Source of the DNA: Scytonema sp. UIC 10036 | GTDB taxonomy: Bacteria; Cyanobacteriota; Cyanobacteriia; Cyanobacteriales; Nostocaceae | Length of the DNA stretch: 64,000 bases | Reading direction: 5' to 3' | Assembly (NCBI RefSeq): GCF_009725235.1 | Contig: NZ_WJFC01000056.1 | Coordinates: 3,632 to 67,631 of the forward strand | Part shown: positions 56,838-64,000 of the stretch, one piece after another | Numbering within the stretch: the first letter of the stretch is position 1 | Layout of the letters: each line of letters starts with the position of its first letter | Program-made: the position numbers and the translations under genes | The notes under the pieces: generated by a model | Told to the model about the DNA's origin: nothing | The model's input: the letters and a program-made list of their open reading frames with translations, nothing else | Databases searched by the model: none

Positions 56838-58205
56838 ATGGCTATTGCCACCATTAATCCCGCAACAGGGGAATTGCTCAAAACTTTTGAGCCGTTAAAC
56901 GATACCGAAATCGCTACAAAACTTGATTTGGGACAACAGGCTTTTGAGCAGTATCGAAAGACTGGTTTTCCAGAACGAGCATCTTGGTTGCAGAAAGCTG
57001 CTGATATTCTGGAGCAAGAAAAAGCAGAGTATGCTAAGCTCATGACTCTGGAGATGGGTAAGCCTTTTAAAGCAGCGATCGCAGAAGCAGAAAAATGTGC
57101 CGTTGTCTGTCGCTACTATGCCGAACACGCTGCCCAATTCCTGAGTGATGTGAGTGTCAAAACAGATGCCAGCCACAGTTTTGTCCGCTACCAACCACTA
57201 GGCATCATTCTTGCCGTCATGCCTTGGAATTTTCCCTTCTGGCAGGTTTTTCGATTTGCCGCACCTGCTTTAATGGCAGGAAATGTAGGATTGCTGAAAC
57301 ACGCTTCTAATGTTCCCCAATGTGCTTTAGCTATAGAAGAAATTATACGACGAGCAGGTTTTCCCGAAGGAGTCTTTCAAACCTTATTGATAGGTGCTAG
57401 CAAGGTGGCTTCCTTAATGGCAGACGAGCGCATCAAAGCTGCCACACTAACAGGAAGCGAACCAGCCGGAGCAAGTTTAGCCGCCGCATCAGGAACACAA
57501 ATTAAAAAAACTGTTTTGGAATTGGGAGGTAGCGATCCTTTTATTGTTTTGGAAAGTGCAGATCTAGAAGCAGCCGCTACTACAGCAACTTCCGCACGAA
57601 TGCTGAATAACGGGCAATCTTGTATTGCAGCCAAACGTTTTATAGTTGCTGAAGCTGTGGCAGATAAATTTGAAAAGTTGCTGCTAGAAAAATTCCAAGC
57701 CTTAAGAGTGGGAGACCCCATGAACCCAGAAACCGACTTGGGACCTCTAGCCACCCCCGATATTCTCAAAGAGTTAGACGAGCAAGTGCATACTTGTGTT
57801 AAGAATGGTGCAAAACTCCTCATAGGAGGGCATCCTGTATCAGATAGACCTGGTAATTACTATCCTCCAACGATTCTCACGGAGATTTCTCCAGAAAATC
57901 CAATGGCAAAGGAAGAGTTTTTCGGTCCTGTAGCAATGCTATTTCGTGTTGCGGATATTGAGGAGGCAATCAAACTAGCAAATTCCACACCCTTTGGCTT
58001 AGGAGCCAGTGCATGGACAACTAACGCCGAAGAACGCGATCGTCTTGCTGAGGAAATCGAAGCAGGTTCGGTATTTATCAACGGAATGGTAAAATCTGAC
58101 CCGCGCTTACCCTTTGGTGGCATTAAGCGTTCCGGATATGGCAGAGAACTGAGTATCCAAGGCATTCATGAGTTCGTCAATGTTAAAACTATATGGGTTA
58201 AATGA
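56838..58205 (+). CDS. gabD: Succinate-semialdehyde dehydrogenase
   Basis: 455 residues of the aldehyde dehydrogenase family, with NAD-binding and catalytic parts intact: MPWNFPFWQVFRFAAPALMAGN, TVLELGGSDPFIVL (general base E228), NNGQSCIAAKRF (nucleophile C262) and EEFFGPVAMLFR. The NAD(P) fold and the length match bacterial SSADH of the cyanobacterial group. In cyanobacteria it acts with a 2-oxoglutarate decarboxylase coded next to it (here at 58411) to complete the TCA cycle: 2-oxoglutarate to succinic semialdehyde to succinate. Substrate specificity is inferred from this pairing. Confidence 0.85.
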   Translation: MAIATINPATGELLKTFEPLNDTEIATKLDLGQQAFEQYRKTGFPERASWLQKAADILEQEKAEYAKLMTLEMGKPFKAAIAEAEKCAVVCRYYAEHAAQFLSDVSVKTDASHSFVRYQPLGIILAVMPWNFPFWQVFRFAAPALMAGNVGLLKHASNVPQCALAIEEIIRRAGFPEGVFQTLLIGASKVASLMADERIKAATLTGSEPAGASLAAASGTQIKKTVLELGGSDPFIVLESADLEAAATTATSARMLNNGQSCIAAKRFIVAEAVADKFEKLLLEKFQALRVGDPMNPETDLGPLATPDILKELDEQVHTCVKNGAKLLIGGHPVSDRPGNYYPPTILTEISPENPMAKEEFFGPVAMLFRVADIEEAIKLANSTPFGLGASAWTTNAEERDRLAEEIEAGSVFINGMVKSDPRLPFGGIKRSGYGRELSIQGIHEFVNVKTIWVK

Positions 58206-58405
58206 TTTTGGATTTTGGATTTTGGATTTTGGATTGGGAAAAGTTAGTGGTTAGTTGTTAGTTGTTAGTTGTTAGTTGTTAGTTGTTAATCCCTAACCAC
58301 CAACTACTAACCACCAACCACCAACTACTAACCACCAACCACCAACTACTAACCACCAACCACCAACCACTAACTACCAACCACCAACCACTAACTACTG
58401 AGGAA
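58206..58405. repeat. Large STRR tract between the two bypass genes
   Basis: First ATTTTGG heptamers (58206-58240), then TTAGTTG heptamers, then a long stretch of CCAACCA, CTAACCA and CTAACTA-type units. The left and right parts are reverse complements, so a large stem-loop is possible between the coupled genes. Confidence 0.85.
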
Positions 58406-58410
58406 ATTAA

Positions 58411-60054
58411 ATGAACACGGCTGAACTACTGGTACAATGCTTGGAAAATGAAGGTGTAGAATATGTTTTTGGACTTCCTGGGGAAGAAAACCTGCATGTT
58501 CTAGAAGCCTTAAAACACTCTTCAATTAAATTTATTACTACCCGTCACGAACAGGGTGCGGCGTTCATGGCAGATGTTTACGGACGTTTGACAGGAAAAG
58601 CCGGAGTGTGCCTTTCTACCCTCGGACCTGGGGCAACAAACTTAATGACAGGAGTGGCAGATGCTAACCTTGATGGCGCACCACTGGTTGCCATCACCGG
58701 GCAAGTAGGAACAGATAGAATGCATATCGAATCCCATCAATACCTTGATTTGGTAGCAATGTTTGCCCCTGTTACAAAATGGAACAAACAGATTGTCAGA
58801 CCAAGCATCACGCCAGAACTTGTGCGAAAAGCCTTTAAGCGATCGCAAAGTGAAAAACCGGGCGCAGTACATATTGACTTGCCGGAAAATATAGCTGCCA
58901 TGCCCGCAGACGGCAAACCATTGCAAAAAGACAAAATAGAAAAAACTTTTGCATCTTTTGCCAGTATTAGGGCAGCTGCAGCAGTGATTTCGCAAGCAGT
59001 TAACCCCATAATTCTAGTAGGAAATGGGGCTATCCGCGCTCAAGCCAGTGATGCAGTCACGCAGTTTGCCACCCAGTTGAATATTCCCGTTGCCAATACA
59101 TTCATGGGTAAAGGCATTATTCCTTACACCCATCCTCTAGCACTGTGGGCAGTAGGATTGCAACAGCGAGATTTCATCACCTGTGGCTTTTCCAATACCG
59201 ATTTAGTTATTGCCATTGGCTACGATTTAATTGAATTCTCCCCGAAAAAATGGAACCCCGAAGGCAAGATTCCTATTGTTCACATTGCAACAACTCCTGC
59301 AGAAATTGATAGCAGTTATATTCCTAAAGTAGAAGTTGTAGGGGACGTTTCAGATTCACTTTTAGAAATATTAAAAGTTGCAGATAGGCAAGGCAAACCC
59401 AATCCTTACGCCATCAGCTTGCGGGCAAATATTCGTGCTGATTACGAACAGTATGCCAATGATGATGGATTCCCCATCAAGCCACAAAAGCTCATTTACG
59501 ATTTGCGGCAAGTTATGGGACCAGAAGACATCGTCATTTCTGACGTAGGCGCACACAAAATGTGGATTGCCCGTCATTACCACTGCTACAGCCCCAATAC
59601 CTGTATTATTTCCAATGGCTTTGCCGCAATGGGAATTGCCATTCCCGGCGCATTAGCAGCAAAACTCGTCTATCCAGATCGCAAAGTTGTCGCTGCAACA
59701 GGGGATGGTGGTTTTATGATGAACTGCCAAGAACTAGAAACTGCCTTACGTGTTGGGACACCATTTGTCACCCTAATCTTTAATGACGGTGGCTATGGAT
59801 TAATCGAGTGGAAGCAAGAAAACCACTTCGGTAAAGGACGTTCATCCTTTATACATTTTGGCAATCCCGACTTTGTCAAATTTGCAGAAAGCATGGGACT
59901 AAAAGGCTACCGAGTTGAAACTGCGACAGATTTGGTTCCCATGCTCAAAGACGCCCTTGCCCAAGACGTTCCGGCTGTCATAGATTGTCGTGTAGACTAC
60001 CGAGAAAACAGCCGCTTTACCCAAAAAGCGGGTGAGTTAAGTTGTTCTTTGTAA
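58411..60054 (+). CDS. 2-oxoglutarate decarboxylase (TPP enzyme, acetolactate synthase-like)
   Basis: 547 residues of the thiamine diphosphate enzyme family with the usual three domains: GLPGEENLHVLEAL and TTRHEQGAAFMADVYGR (glutamate E47 that activates TPP) at the N-terminus; the central nucleotide-like domain with NPIILVGNGAIRAQ; and the C-terminal TPP domain ATGDGGFMMNCQELETALRVGTPFVTLIFND (GDG...N motif). It would be called acetolactate synthase-like by sequence. Next to an SSADH gene it matches the cyanobacterial 2-oxoglutarate decarboxylase described from Synechococcus PCC 7002. The two genes are separated by a 200-base STRR tract. Confidence 0.85.
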   Translation: MNTAELLVQCLENEGVEYVFGLPGEENLHVLEALKHSSIKFITTRHEQGAAFMADVYGRLTGKAGVCLSTLGPGATNLMTGVADANLDGAPLVAITGQVGTDRMHIESHQYLDLVAMFAPVTKWNKQIVRPSITPELVRKAFKRSQSEKPGAVHIDLPENIAAMPADGKPLQKDKIEKTFASFASIRAAAAVISQAVNPIILVGNGAIRAQASDAVTQFATQLNIPVANTFMGKGIIPYTHPLALWAVGLQQRDFITCGFSNTDLVIAIGYDLIEFSPKKWNPEGKIPIVHIATTPAEIDSSYIPKVEVVGDVSDSLLEILKVADRQGKPNPYAISLRANIRADYEQYANDDGFPIKPQKLIYDLRQVMGPEDIVISDVGAHKMWIARHYHCYSPNTCIISNGFAAMGIAIPGALAAKLVYPDRKVVAATGDGGFMMNCQELETALRVGTPFVTLIFNDGGYGLIEWKQENHFGKGRSSFIHFGNPDFVKFAESMGLKGYRVETATDLVPMLKDALAQDVPAVIDCRVDYRENSRFTQKAGELSCSL

Positions 60055-60140
60055 TTGTTAGTGGTTAGTGGTTAATTGTTAGTTGTTGGTTGCTAATAAC
60101 TAACAATTAATTACTAACACTAACAATTATTGATAACCTC
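60055..60140. repeat. STRR tract after the decarboxylase gene
   Basis: Heptamers TTAGTGG, TTAATTG, TTAGTTG and then CTAACAA/CTAACAC. It can fold on itself (TTGTTAGT with ACTAACAA). Lies between convergent genes. Confidence 0.75.
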
Positions 60141-62240
60141 TCACTCAACTATTTCAACAATGTAAAATTGTCCGCCGTTATCGTCTATAGTCCACAAATT
60201 GCCTTCAGATGTCGCTTGAATTTCACAATAGTATGTTCCTGGAGTTAATCCATTTAGTGTCAGCTGGTGTTGCGTTTGTGGCTCTGCATTTCCTATCTGC
60301 TCACCAAGAACTTTGCCAATTTGCAACTTATCTAGATGAGAATGAAAGCGTACAACATTGGTTGTCGGAATGTTAGTTTGCCAAGAAAATTCTGTGCCGC
60401 GAACTTCTGTATGACTAATTTCTGGAAACTGAGCAGTACGCGCAAATTCTACTGCTGCCTTTATGTTTAATTTTCCGTATCCCCAAGTATCATCAGGGGT
60501 ATTAGAGGTAGACTCATTTCGTTGAGCTGTTGCAATCAAAATTTGCTTGACCTGTTCGCAAGTCAAATCGTTACGTATACTTAAAATCAAAGCAGCCGCA
60601 CCTGTCACATGAGGCGAAGCCATGCTTGTACCTTTCATCAGTGTATGCTTTAGGTAATGGTGATACGCCGGACAACTTAAGCGGCTTAGAGGTGAACTTG
60701 AACGGGTAGAAACAATATTTTCTCCAGGAGCAACAATTTCAGGCTTTTGTAGACCATAGTGTGTTGGTCCTCGACTGCTAAACGACGAAATATCTCCGGG
60801 TCTTGAATCGGGGTGTCTTGGATCGGGACGAGTCACATAAGATCCTACAGTAATGACTCGCTTTGCAGTACCAGGAATTACAACTGTACAAGTTTCGTCT
60901 GCACAACTTGGCAGAAATCGAAGTTGCTCATCGCCATCAATCCAAACATGGTAACCTCCTACTTGTATATTATCGCCTCGGATCTCCAGTGTCCACGTAC
61001 CTGATTCAAGGTAGCTTGCACTGTTCGGTGACGACAATACAATTGCTGCCAAAACATCACCTCCTTTACTTTCATACTTAATAACAACGTAATTGTTCGC
61101 AAGCGTCTGAAAATACTCGTATTCTTCAGTTGGTGTCACAAATCCTAAAGAATTTCCACTAGGAGGCTGTAATGCTACGCTCATTCGATCCAGATCGTCG
61201 TAACAAACGTAAATAAAGGCATAAGACTGATTCTCAGAAATTTCAAATTTCAGTGTTTTTGTTGTTCCTTGAGCCATCTGTCCTCCAGCATGGAGACACT
61301 TTTCTTGCTCGTTGCCAGCCGCACAAACTACAACAACGTTTGGTTCCCTAAGAAATACTTGATTTAGCGATCGCTCTAATATTGTTTCACCTGCTCTTCT
61401 TTTGATTAATTCTCCCAAACTCAGGTTAATAGAAACAGGTTTCCTTTCCATTTTAGCACGCAAGATAATGTAATTAAATGCGTCAAAAACTTTAGTTGAG
61501 TTTCCAAAGTCCCCTCCGTCAAATTGCAAAGCAACAACAATCAAATCGGCTTCGGGAGCAACACCAATATATGTGCTTTGACTCCCATAATCATTAGCAG
61601 TTGCGATTCCTGCAACGTGAGTACCGTGCCCGTCTTCATCTAAACAATTAACTACACTAGACGGATTTGATGTGCTCAAAGCTGCATTTAACTCATCTTG
61701 GATGTATTCTCTGCCGTAAGGAACCCGGTTTTGTGTATCTTGTCCAGCTTTTTGATTCCATAAATATAGAATGCGAGATGTCCCATCACGATTACGAAAA
61801 CTGTCATGCGTATAGTCTATACCAGTATCAATAATACCAATAATTACGCCTCTTCCTTTTAGTGGGGGGTTATCCTGATGTACCGATATAACGTCGATTG
61901 CCTGAAGAGAAAGGTCTAGCTGTTTTTCATATGGACTTGATGCTTCCACGCGATCGACAAATTCTGATTCTGACAGTCTTTTTAATGTGTCTAATGTCAC
62001 CTTCCCACTGACAACAGTGTAAGGCTTTTGAACTGCATAATGAATATGAATCCCAAGGTTGCGTAAATCTTCAACTCTATTAGAGTCTACGCAACGTACT
62101 AAAACCTCAACCGTACTGGGCTTTCCTTCTGTTTGAGTTAAACCAACTCTCTTGGCAATGATAGAGTAAGCAACTTTAGCTCCATCTTGTTTGCTCTTGT
62201 TAATTAAAAACCATAATTGAGGTTCAAGCTTACTAGACAA
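60141..62240 (-). CDS. Subtilisin-like serine protease (S8)
   Basis: 699 residues. Catalytic triad: D138 in IGIIDTGIDYTHDSF, H205 in DGHGTHVAGIA, and S539 in KGTSMASPHVTGAAALIL; the oxyanion Asn is in CAAGNEQ. The N-terminal 100 residues resemble a fold-assisting propeptide (VEVLVRCVDSNRVEDLRNLGIHIHYAV, LKRLSESEFVDRVEAS). The long insert between His and Ser and a C-terminal fibronectin-like domain (FSWQTNIPTTNVVRFH, LTPGTYYCEI) make it a large member. No signal peptide is visible, so it may act in the cytoplasm or be exported in another way. A separate propeptide-like gene lies just upstream. Confidence 0.88.
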   Translation of the reverse strand: MSSKLEPQLWFLINKSKQDGAKVAYSIIAKRVGLTQTEGKPSTVEVLVRCVDSNRVEDLRNLGIHIHYAVQKPYTVVSGKVTLDTLKRLSESEFVDRVEASSPYEKQLDLSLQAIDVISVHQDNPPLKGRGVIIGIIDTGIDYTHDSFRNRDGTSRILYLWNQKAGQDTQNRVPYGREYIQDELNAALSTSNPSSVVNCLDEDGHGTHVAGIATANDYGSQSTYIGVAPEADLIVVALQFDGGDFGNSTKVFDAFNYIILRAKMERKPVSINLSLGELIKRRAGETILERSLNQVFLREPNVVVVCAAGNEQEKCLHAGGQMAQGTTKTLKFEISENQSYAFIYVCYDDLDRMSVALQPPSGNSLGFVTPTEEYEYFQTLANNYVVIKYESKGGDVLAAIVLSSPNSASYLESGTWTLEIRGDNIQVGGYHVWIDGDEQLRFLPSCADETCTVVIPGTAKRVITVGSYVTRPDPRHPDSRPGDISSFSSRGPTHYGLQKPEIVAPGENIVSTRSSSPLSRLSCPAYHHYLKHTLMKGTSMASPHVTGAAALILSIRNDLTCEQVKQILIATAQRNESTSNTPDDTWGYGKLNIKAAVEFARTAQFPEISHTEVRGTEFSWQTNIPTTNVVRFHSHLDKLQIGKVLGEQIGNAEPQTQHQLTLNGLTPGTYYCEIQATSEGNLWTIDDNGGQFYIVEIVE

Positions 62241-62256
62241 GCTGACTTCTCCCGAT

Positions 62257-62538
62257 TTAATCGAAACCCGTTTGCTTTTTCAATGGAAACGAAAGTTCTA
62301 TTTCGCTAACAAATGGTAACTCTGCAACCTTCTGTAGCTGGTTAACATTACCTACAGCCCCGCTTGAGAAGTTACCTGCTGTGGAGTAGTTACGATAACC
62401 AACCTCCTCAAGCTTATCTTCTTGTTCCCGAGATAAGGGCTGCTTATAGCGAACTAAGACGTTTATCTCTCCAGAAATTCCTTGCTCTATCTGCTGTTGA
62501 CCCCATAAACTTAACTTTTCTTTTAGCGATTTGCTCAT
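62257..62538 (-). CDS. Propeptide-like small protein before the protease
   Basis: 93 residues. EINVLVRYKQPLSREQEDKLEEVGYRNYSTAGNFSSGAVGNVNQLQKVAELPFVSEIELSFPLKK is like the I9-type propeptide of subtilisins: strand, helix, then a strand ending in V..IE at the cut site. The protease itself also has such a region. So this is a detached extra inhibitor or chaperone for the protease, possibly. It ends 16 bases before the protease start, in the same direction, and should be cotranscribed. The N-terminus (MSKSLKEKLSLWGQQQIEQG) has no signal peptide. Confidence 0.65.
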   Translation of the reverse strand: MSKSLKEKLSLWGQQQIEQGISGEINVLVRYKQPLSREQEDKLEEVGYRNYSTAGNFSSGAVGNVNQLQKVAELPFVSEIELSFPLKKQTGFD

Positions 62539-62894
62539 AAGCTATTCTTATTTTACTGAGTTATGGTTATCTCCACTCACTCCAAACCTCACACTTTAGT
62601 AAGAACTGCTTTATCTTTTCTCCTCTTAAAATTAAAAAACAATTTTCTTATTTTTGTAACTCTAGAATGCACTAAAAATTTATCAGATACGGATAGCCGT
62701 TGCTGTAGCTGCTTCTTGCAGTTAATCACTTAACTTTTGAGAAAATGAATAGGAAATTTTAGATTTAACCTACAGCCTTTATATTATGCTTTAATATAAA
62801 GGTTCATACAGCTTCAGTTTTGATTCAGTTTTGCTTCAGTTTAATGTCAAGTGAGTCAAAATGAAGTTAGTCAACAGTTGATATAAGGATACTC
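62539..62894. promoter_or_regulatory. Divergent intergenic region with operator-like repeats
   Basis: A perfect 11-bp palindrome CCTTTATATTA (62776-62786) with TAATATAAAGG (62792-62802), then three tandem 11-bp direct repeats (CTTCAGTTTTG, ATTCAGTTTTG, CTTCAGTTTAA) at 62812-62844. They lie about 50-120 bases upstream of the NB-ARC gene. Such spacing at one helical turn is typical for cooperative binding of a regulator. The first half of the region (62539-62750) shows no feature. Confidence 0.5.
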
Positions 62895-64000
62895 ATGGCA
62901 CTTTCCGTTAGAGCGTCTAAGCAAGGGCTAGACATCTTAGAGAAGGCAAGAAGAAACAAAGGCTGGAATAAAGACTCCAGCAATTGGCTTGATGCGGCTG
63001 GTGGTATTTCACGAGCAACTTTACAGCGATTTTGGCGAGGTGAGTCAATTCGACAAGAAAACTTTGAGGCAATTTGTAAAGCTGTTGGGATAAAAAACTG
63101 GGAAGCACTGGTTGACAAAAGTCCAGAACAGCGAACAGAACTACTTGCAGAGTTTTTTTCCTACGACGAAGCTTGGGTAGGGCGAGAGCGACTAGTGACT
63201 AAATTAGTTAATAAGCTTCACGGTTCATGTCGTCTCTTACTCATCTTGGGAATTTCTGGTATAGGTAAAACGGCTCTAGCTGAAAGACTAGTAGTTAATA
63301 TGGAGGATTGGTTAGAAGGAGATTGGAAAAATAGATTACTAAGAGCCAATTTTGACTACGAGAACAAACCTACAGATTTTGCTAGCGTTGCGGCTAGATG
63401 GCTTGAGGAATTGGGAGAAACAGTTTTACAAGAGGATTGCAAATCAGAAGTATTATTGCAGAGTTTATTAAAATACTTACGCTGCCATCAAATATTAGTA
63501 TTAATTGATTCGTTAGAAAAGCTTTTGATTGGAAATCAAGAAGATGGCTGGGGTAATTTTAAGGATGATTCCTGGGAATTTTTTTTTTGGCTTACTATCA
63601 GAGGAATCTTTCGAAGCCGATTGATTGTTACTTCAGAAGATTTCAATTTAAGTTGCAACTTATCTTATAGATTTTTTATTACTATAAAAATTTTTGGCAT
63701 TATGAATTTTTAGATGGCCTGGATGAAGTGAACAAAAGCAATTATTTCAGAAACTTTTTGAATCAAAAATTTTAGTTTTCATTCAAACCACCATCAAAAG
63801 AGTATTACAATTATTACAAATTAGCCAAGCTTGTTACGGTCATCCCTTAGTCTTGAGGCTGATTGTAGAAGAAATTATTGAGTCTTTTAATGGTGTAACC
63901 CAAGGTTTTTGGAAGGTATATGGTAACCAAATAAAACAGCTAGAAGAAAAGATTGCAGAAATTGAACAAAAATACAAAATTGACAATTATTATAATCATA
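62895..64000 (+). pseudogene. HTH-NB-ARC NTPase, frameshifted, cut by window end
   Basis: The first frame (272 codons) has an N-terminal HTH-like part (GISRATLQRFWRGESIRQENFEAICKAVGI) and an NB-ARC P-loop domain: Walker A LGISGIGKTALAE (119-126) and Walker B ILVLID (about 200). It stops at 63711-63713. The reading continues in a second frame (YYYKNFWHYEFLDGLDEV) after a T6 run at 63672-63677, and in a third frame from 63730 (EQKQLFQKLFESKILV ... CYGHPLVLRLIVEEII) to the window end. Both shifts are consistent with single-base changes. STAND NTPases of this sort often act as sensors, some in phage defence. Confidence 0.75.

Noticed and set aside
58206..58405. STRR tract between SSADH and decarboxylase as a CRISPR array
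   Set aside because: Units are 7 bases with no unique spacers; it is a simple heptamer repeat.

Overview
The window looks like a chromosomal segment of a filamentous, probably heterocyst-forming cyanobacterium (Nostocales type). The signs are many HIP1 octamers (GCGATCGC), AT-rich composition, several tracts of heptanucleotide short tandem repeats (STRR), many short dispersed inverted repeats, and typical gene families: Uma2 nuclease, GH100 invertase, a PEP-CTERM protein, a class III cyclase with FHA and GAF domains, and the 2-oxoglutarate decarboxylase/succinate-semialdehyde dehydrogenase pair. No rRNA or tRNA gene was recognised. I cannot name the species.

Layout. 1-2,000: small toxin-antitoxin genes and debris, including a MazF-like toxin remnant. 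1,998-12,790: a minus-strand type III-B (Cmr) CRISPR module in the order cas10/cmr2, cmr3, cmr4, cmr5, then one gene that fuses Cmr6-like and Cmr1-like parts. It is followed by a CARF-HEPN (Csx1/Csm6-like) effector whose 5' end meets the 5'-truncated end of an Rpn-family nuclease gene head to head. Upstream of cas10 are two short elements with terminal inverted repeats and a tiny CRISPR-like array with one truncated repeat. No cas1, cas2 or cas6 is visible. 13,300-17,110: an unknown 409-residue protein, a cysteine-desulfurase-like PLP enzyme and a free-amino-acid-type Fe/2OG dioxygenase. 17,800-21,830: a Uma2 nuclease, a large membrane-anchored coiled-coil/TPR protein built from 174-bp repeats, and a small gene remnant. 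21,900-27,700: pyruvate formate-lyase (pflB) and its activase (pflA) with an Acg-type nitroreductase between them, and upstream a Tat-exported molybdopterin oxidoreductase destroyed by an internal deletion that now holds a 173-bp inverted-repeat element.

28,150-30,900: four nearly identical tandem small genes of unknown function, a related 174-residue protein, and a DUF1232 membrane protein. This is the best candidate here for an undescribed system. 30,900-41,330: pentapeptide-repeat protein, FAD oxidoreductase, slipin, kinase-like protein, PEP-CTERM protein with Gly-Asn repeats, GH100 invertase and a PQQ-type sugar dehydrogenase. 41,690-51,320: a broken SDR gene, an unknown 239-residue protein, a zinc-ribbon protein, a two-winged-helix protein, a receiver-only response regulator with its histidine kinase, an AI-2E transporter, an HtrA lipoprotein protease and an MFS exporter. 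51,450-64,000: a serine/threonine kinase pseudogene, a VanZ-LamG protein, the FHA-GAF-cyclase, the TCA-bypass pair, a subtilisin-like protease preceded by a separate propeptide-like gene, and a frameshifted NB-ARC NTPase cut by the window edge.

Functionally, the Cmr module should make crRNA-guided complexes that synthesise cyclic oligoadenylate (Cas10 GGDD is present) to switch on the CARF-HEPN RNase; whether that effector still has a complete N-terminus is doubtful. The pfl genes indicate fermentative pyruvate cleavage to formate; the former formate- or nitrate-type Mo enzyme next to them is dead. The decarboxylase/dehydrogenase pair closes the cyanobacterial TCA cycle. Gene decay is frequent in the window: at least six broken genes (MazF, Rpn, Mo oxidoreductase, SDR, kinase, NB-ARC), often next to short inverted-repeat elements.
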